A stretch of 64,000 nt of DNA from positions 16,500,095 to 16,564,094 of the forward strand of contig JAOWCC010000936.1 of NCBI GenBank assembly GCA_030867875.1, written 5' to 3'. The notes beneath the pieces are model-generated. The model saw nothing but the letters and a program-made list of their open reading frames with translations. It made no database searches and was not told the DNA's origin. The position numbers were made by a program, and so were the translations under genes. Each line of letters begins with the position of its first letter. Positions within the stretch are counted from its first letter, which is position 1. Below are positions 61,570 through 64,000 of the stretch, in pieces. This DNA is from Actinernus sp. WN-2022. Its lineage: Eukaryota > Cnidaria > Anthozoa > Actiniaria > Actinernidae.

Positions 61570-61807
61570 TGTCTATCCTTCATAACACACACCTGAATAT
61601 CTGCTTCCTTTCTCGACACCTTCATAACACGTACCTCAATATCTTCCTGTCTCCACACATCAGAAGCAGTGTCTATCTTGTTTAGATGAGTTACGTTGTC
61701 AGGTCACAGGAACTCCATGGCCAGTAGGTACATATCCTATCGAGATATCGATATCGTTTAGAAGTTTATTCTGCATTTAAGGTACCGACCATTATGATAA
61801 TTAGTAG
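61570..61807 (+). repeat. S element copy 41
   Basis: ATAATTC-type left flank; plain TA on the right. Last S in the window. Confidence 0.9.
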
Positions 61808-64000
61808 AGACCGGGTAGGCAAATAATCTTGGATTTCTTACAAAAATAAAAAAACACTCAATATGCTTCAAAATGATCTCAAACAATCTCCTGGTAGCTT
61901 CAGAACATGAATGGATTAAGTTGGAGAAAGAATTGAAGAAAAAATTAACATCATCAAAAATGGTCAAATCTGGATTTCTGACAAAAATAAAAAAACACTC
62001 AATATGCTTCAAAATGATCTCAAACAATCTCCTGTTAGCTTCAGAACATGAATGGATTAAGTTGGAGAAAGAATTGAAGTAAAAATTAACATCATCAAAA
62101 ATGGTCAAATCTGGATTTCTGACAAAAATAAAAAAACACTCAATATGCTTCAAAATGATCTCAAACAATCTCCTGTTAGCTTCAGAACATGAATGGATTA
62201 AGTTGGAGAAAGAATTGAACAAAAAATCAACATCTTAAAAAAATGGTCAAATCTGGATATTTTTTGCCAGACCGGGTAGGCGAAAAGTCTTGGATTTCTG
62301 ACAAAAATAAAAAAACACTCAATATGCTTCAAAATGATCTCAAACAATCTCCTGTTAGCTTCAGAACATCAATGGATTAAGTTGGAGAAAGAATTGAAGT
62401 AAAAATTAACATCTTCAAAAAATGGTCAAATCTGAATATTTTTTCCAAGACCGGGTAGGCGAAAAATCTTGGATTTCTGACAAAAATGAAAAAACACTCA
62501 ATATGCTTCAAAATGATATCAAACAATCTCCTGTTAGCTTCAGAACATGAATGGATTAAGTTGGAGTAAGAATTGAATAAAAAAATCAACATCTTCAAAA
62601 AATGGTCAAATCTGAATATTTTTTGCCAGACCGGGTAGGCAAATAATCTTGGATTTCTTACAAAAATAAAAAAAACACTCAATATGCTTCAAAATGATCT
62701 CAAACAATCTCCTGGTAGCTTCTGAACATCAATGGATTAAGTTGGAGAAAGAATTGAAGAAAAAATTAACATCATCAAAAATGGTCAAATCTGGATTTCT
62801 GACAAAAACTAAAAAAACACTCAATATGCTTCAAAATGATCTCAAACAATCTCCTGGTAGCTTCAGAACATGAATGGATTAAGTTGGAGAAAGAATTGAA
62901 GAAAAAAATTAACATCATCAAAAATGGTCAAATCTGGATTTCTGACAAAAATAAAAAAACACTCAATATGCTTCAAAATGATCTCAAACAATCTCCTGGT
63001 AGCTTCTGAACATCAATGGATTAAGTTGGAGAAAGAATTGAACAAAAAATCAACATCTTCAAAAAATGGTCAAATCTGAATATTTTTTGCCAGACCGGGT
63101 AGGCGAAAAATCTTGGATTTCTGACAAAAATAAAAAAACCACTCAATATGCTTCAAAATGATCTCAAACAATCTCCTGTTAGCTTCTGAACATCAATGGA
63201 TTAAGTTGGAGAAAGAATTGAAGTAAAAATTAACATCATCCAAAAATGGTCAAATCGGATTTTTGATTTCTGACAAAAACTAAAAACCACTCGATAATGC
63301 TTCAAAATGATATCAAACAATCTCCTGTTAGCTTCACAACATGAATGGATTAAGTTGGAGAAAGAATTGAACAAAAAATCAACATCTTCAAAAAATGGTC
63401 AAATCTGTATATTTTTTGCCAGACCGGGTAGGCGAAAAATCTTGGATTTCTGACAAAAATAAAAAAAACCCTCAATATGCTTCAAAATGATCTCAAACAA
63501 TCTCCTGGTAGCTTCTGAACATCAATGGATTAAGTTGGAGAAAGAATTGAAGAAAAAATTAACATCATCAAAAATGGTCAAATCTGGATTTCTGACAAAA
63601 ATAAAAAACCACTCAATATGCTTCAAAATGATCTCAAACAATCTCCTGTTAGCTTCAGAACATGAATGGATTAAGTTGGAGAAAGAATTGAACAAAAAAT
63701 TAACATCATCAAAAATGGTCAAATCTGGATTTCTGACAAAAATAAAAAAACACTCAATATGCTTCAAAATGATCTCAAACAATCTCCTGTTAGCTTCAGA
63801 ACATGAATGGATTAAGTTGGAGAAAGAATTGAACAAAAAATCAACATCTTAAAAAAATGGTCAAATCTGGATATTTTTTGCCAGACCGGGTAGGCGAAAA
63901 ATCTTGGATTTCTGACAAAAATAAAAAAACACTCAATATGCTTCAAAATGATCTCAAACAATCTCCTGTTAGCTTCAGAACATGAATGGATTAAGTTGGA
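61808..64000 (+). repeat. Monomer block after S41 to the window end
   Basis: Starts with the S flank unit and a run of 141-bp units (one more than after S34 or S37), then matches 42.7-44.6 kb at offset 19397 to the end. It includes an S-flank-like unit without S (62577-62757). The array continues past the window. Confidence 0.83.

Larger units (their letters stand above)
1..64000 (+). repeat. Satellite array filling the whole window
   Basis: The window is built from head-to-tail copies of one AT-rich monomer, recognised everywhere by the words TTAAGTTGGAGAAAGAATTG, ATGCTTCAAAATGAT and AATGGTCAAATCTG. Measured between successive GAATTGA words, units fall at about 178-181, 149 and 141 bp. All units I could orient read in the same direction. 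The array runs off both ends, so its full size is unknown. It is interrupted only by S elements and MITEs, which are themselves amplified with it. I see no unique sequence. Similarity between copies and kilobase-scale duplications fit a satellite evolving by unequal exchange. A centromeric role is possible but not shown. Confidence 0.97.

Noticed and set aside
1..64000. CRISPR-like or bacterial repeat array
   Set aside because: Units are 141-180 bp, without short repeats and unique spacers, and no cas genes or bacterial genes are present.
1..64000. Telomeric repeats, rRNA, tRNA or histone clusters
   Set aside because: No tandem TTAGGG-type runs were found, and no unique sequence long enough for RNA or histone genes is present; everything resolves into monomer, S or MITE.

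Overview
The window is one continuous eukaryotic satellite-DNA array with no gene I can support. It is clearly AT-rich, and every unit I could orient lies head-to-tail on the + strand. The size, kilobase-scale nested duplications and an embedded DNA transposon suggest pericentromeric or other heterochromatin of a eukaryote, probably an animal. I cannot name a lineage from sequence alone.

There are three kinds of building block. (1) A satellite monomer in three length classes, about 180, 149 and 141 bp, roughly 300 copies estimated from lengths. The classes differ mainly in whether a roughly 37-bp GC-richer block (core AGACCGGGTAGGCG) is present between two TGGAT words. (2) A 238-bp sequence of unknown family, here called S, in 41 near-identical copies, each sitting inside that GC-richer block. 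(3) A 680-682 bp non-autonomous DNA transposon (MITE-like), in 7 copies, with perfect 25-bp terminal inverted repeats in five copies and a TA target duplication. It always lies 56 bp after an S copy and 126 bp before the next one, so S-MITE-S is a fixed cassette with an S-to-S pitch of about 1101 bp.

Layout. From 1 to about 39 kb S is dense (31 copies), all seven MITEs occur, and 180- and 149-bp monomers dominate. From about 39 to 64 kb there are only 10 S copies and no MITE. The 141-bp class becomes common there, along with private variants (TTGGAGTAAG, ACCCTCAATATG, TTTTTTCCAAGACC). Nested duplications fill the window: tandem ones with pitches of 740, 869, 970, 1020, 1538, 2119 and 2319 bp, and separated ones with offsets of 4770, 4917, 5264, 7312 and 19397 bp.

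The main finding: five S pairs (S4-S5, S6-S7, S8-S9, S14-S15, S27-S28) have a pitch of exactly 420 bp, which is 1101 minus the 681-bp MITE. At the exact MITE site they read TATA instead of the TA of ordinary monomers. They look like cassettes from which the MITE left while both TA copies stayed. Two of these empty contexts have closely matching MITE-filled counterparts elsewhere in the window, so filled and empty states can be compared in the same array. Nothing shows protein coding or a classical RNA gene; open frames on both strands are by-products of monomers whose lengths are multiples of three.
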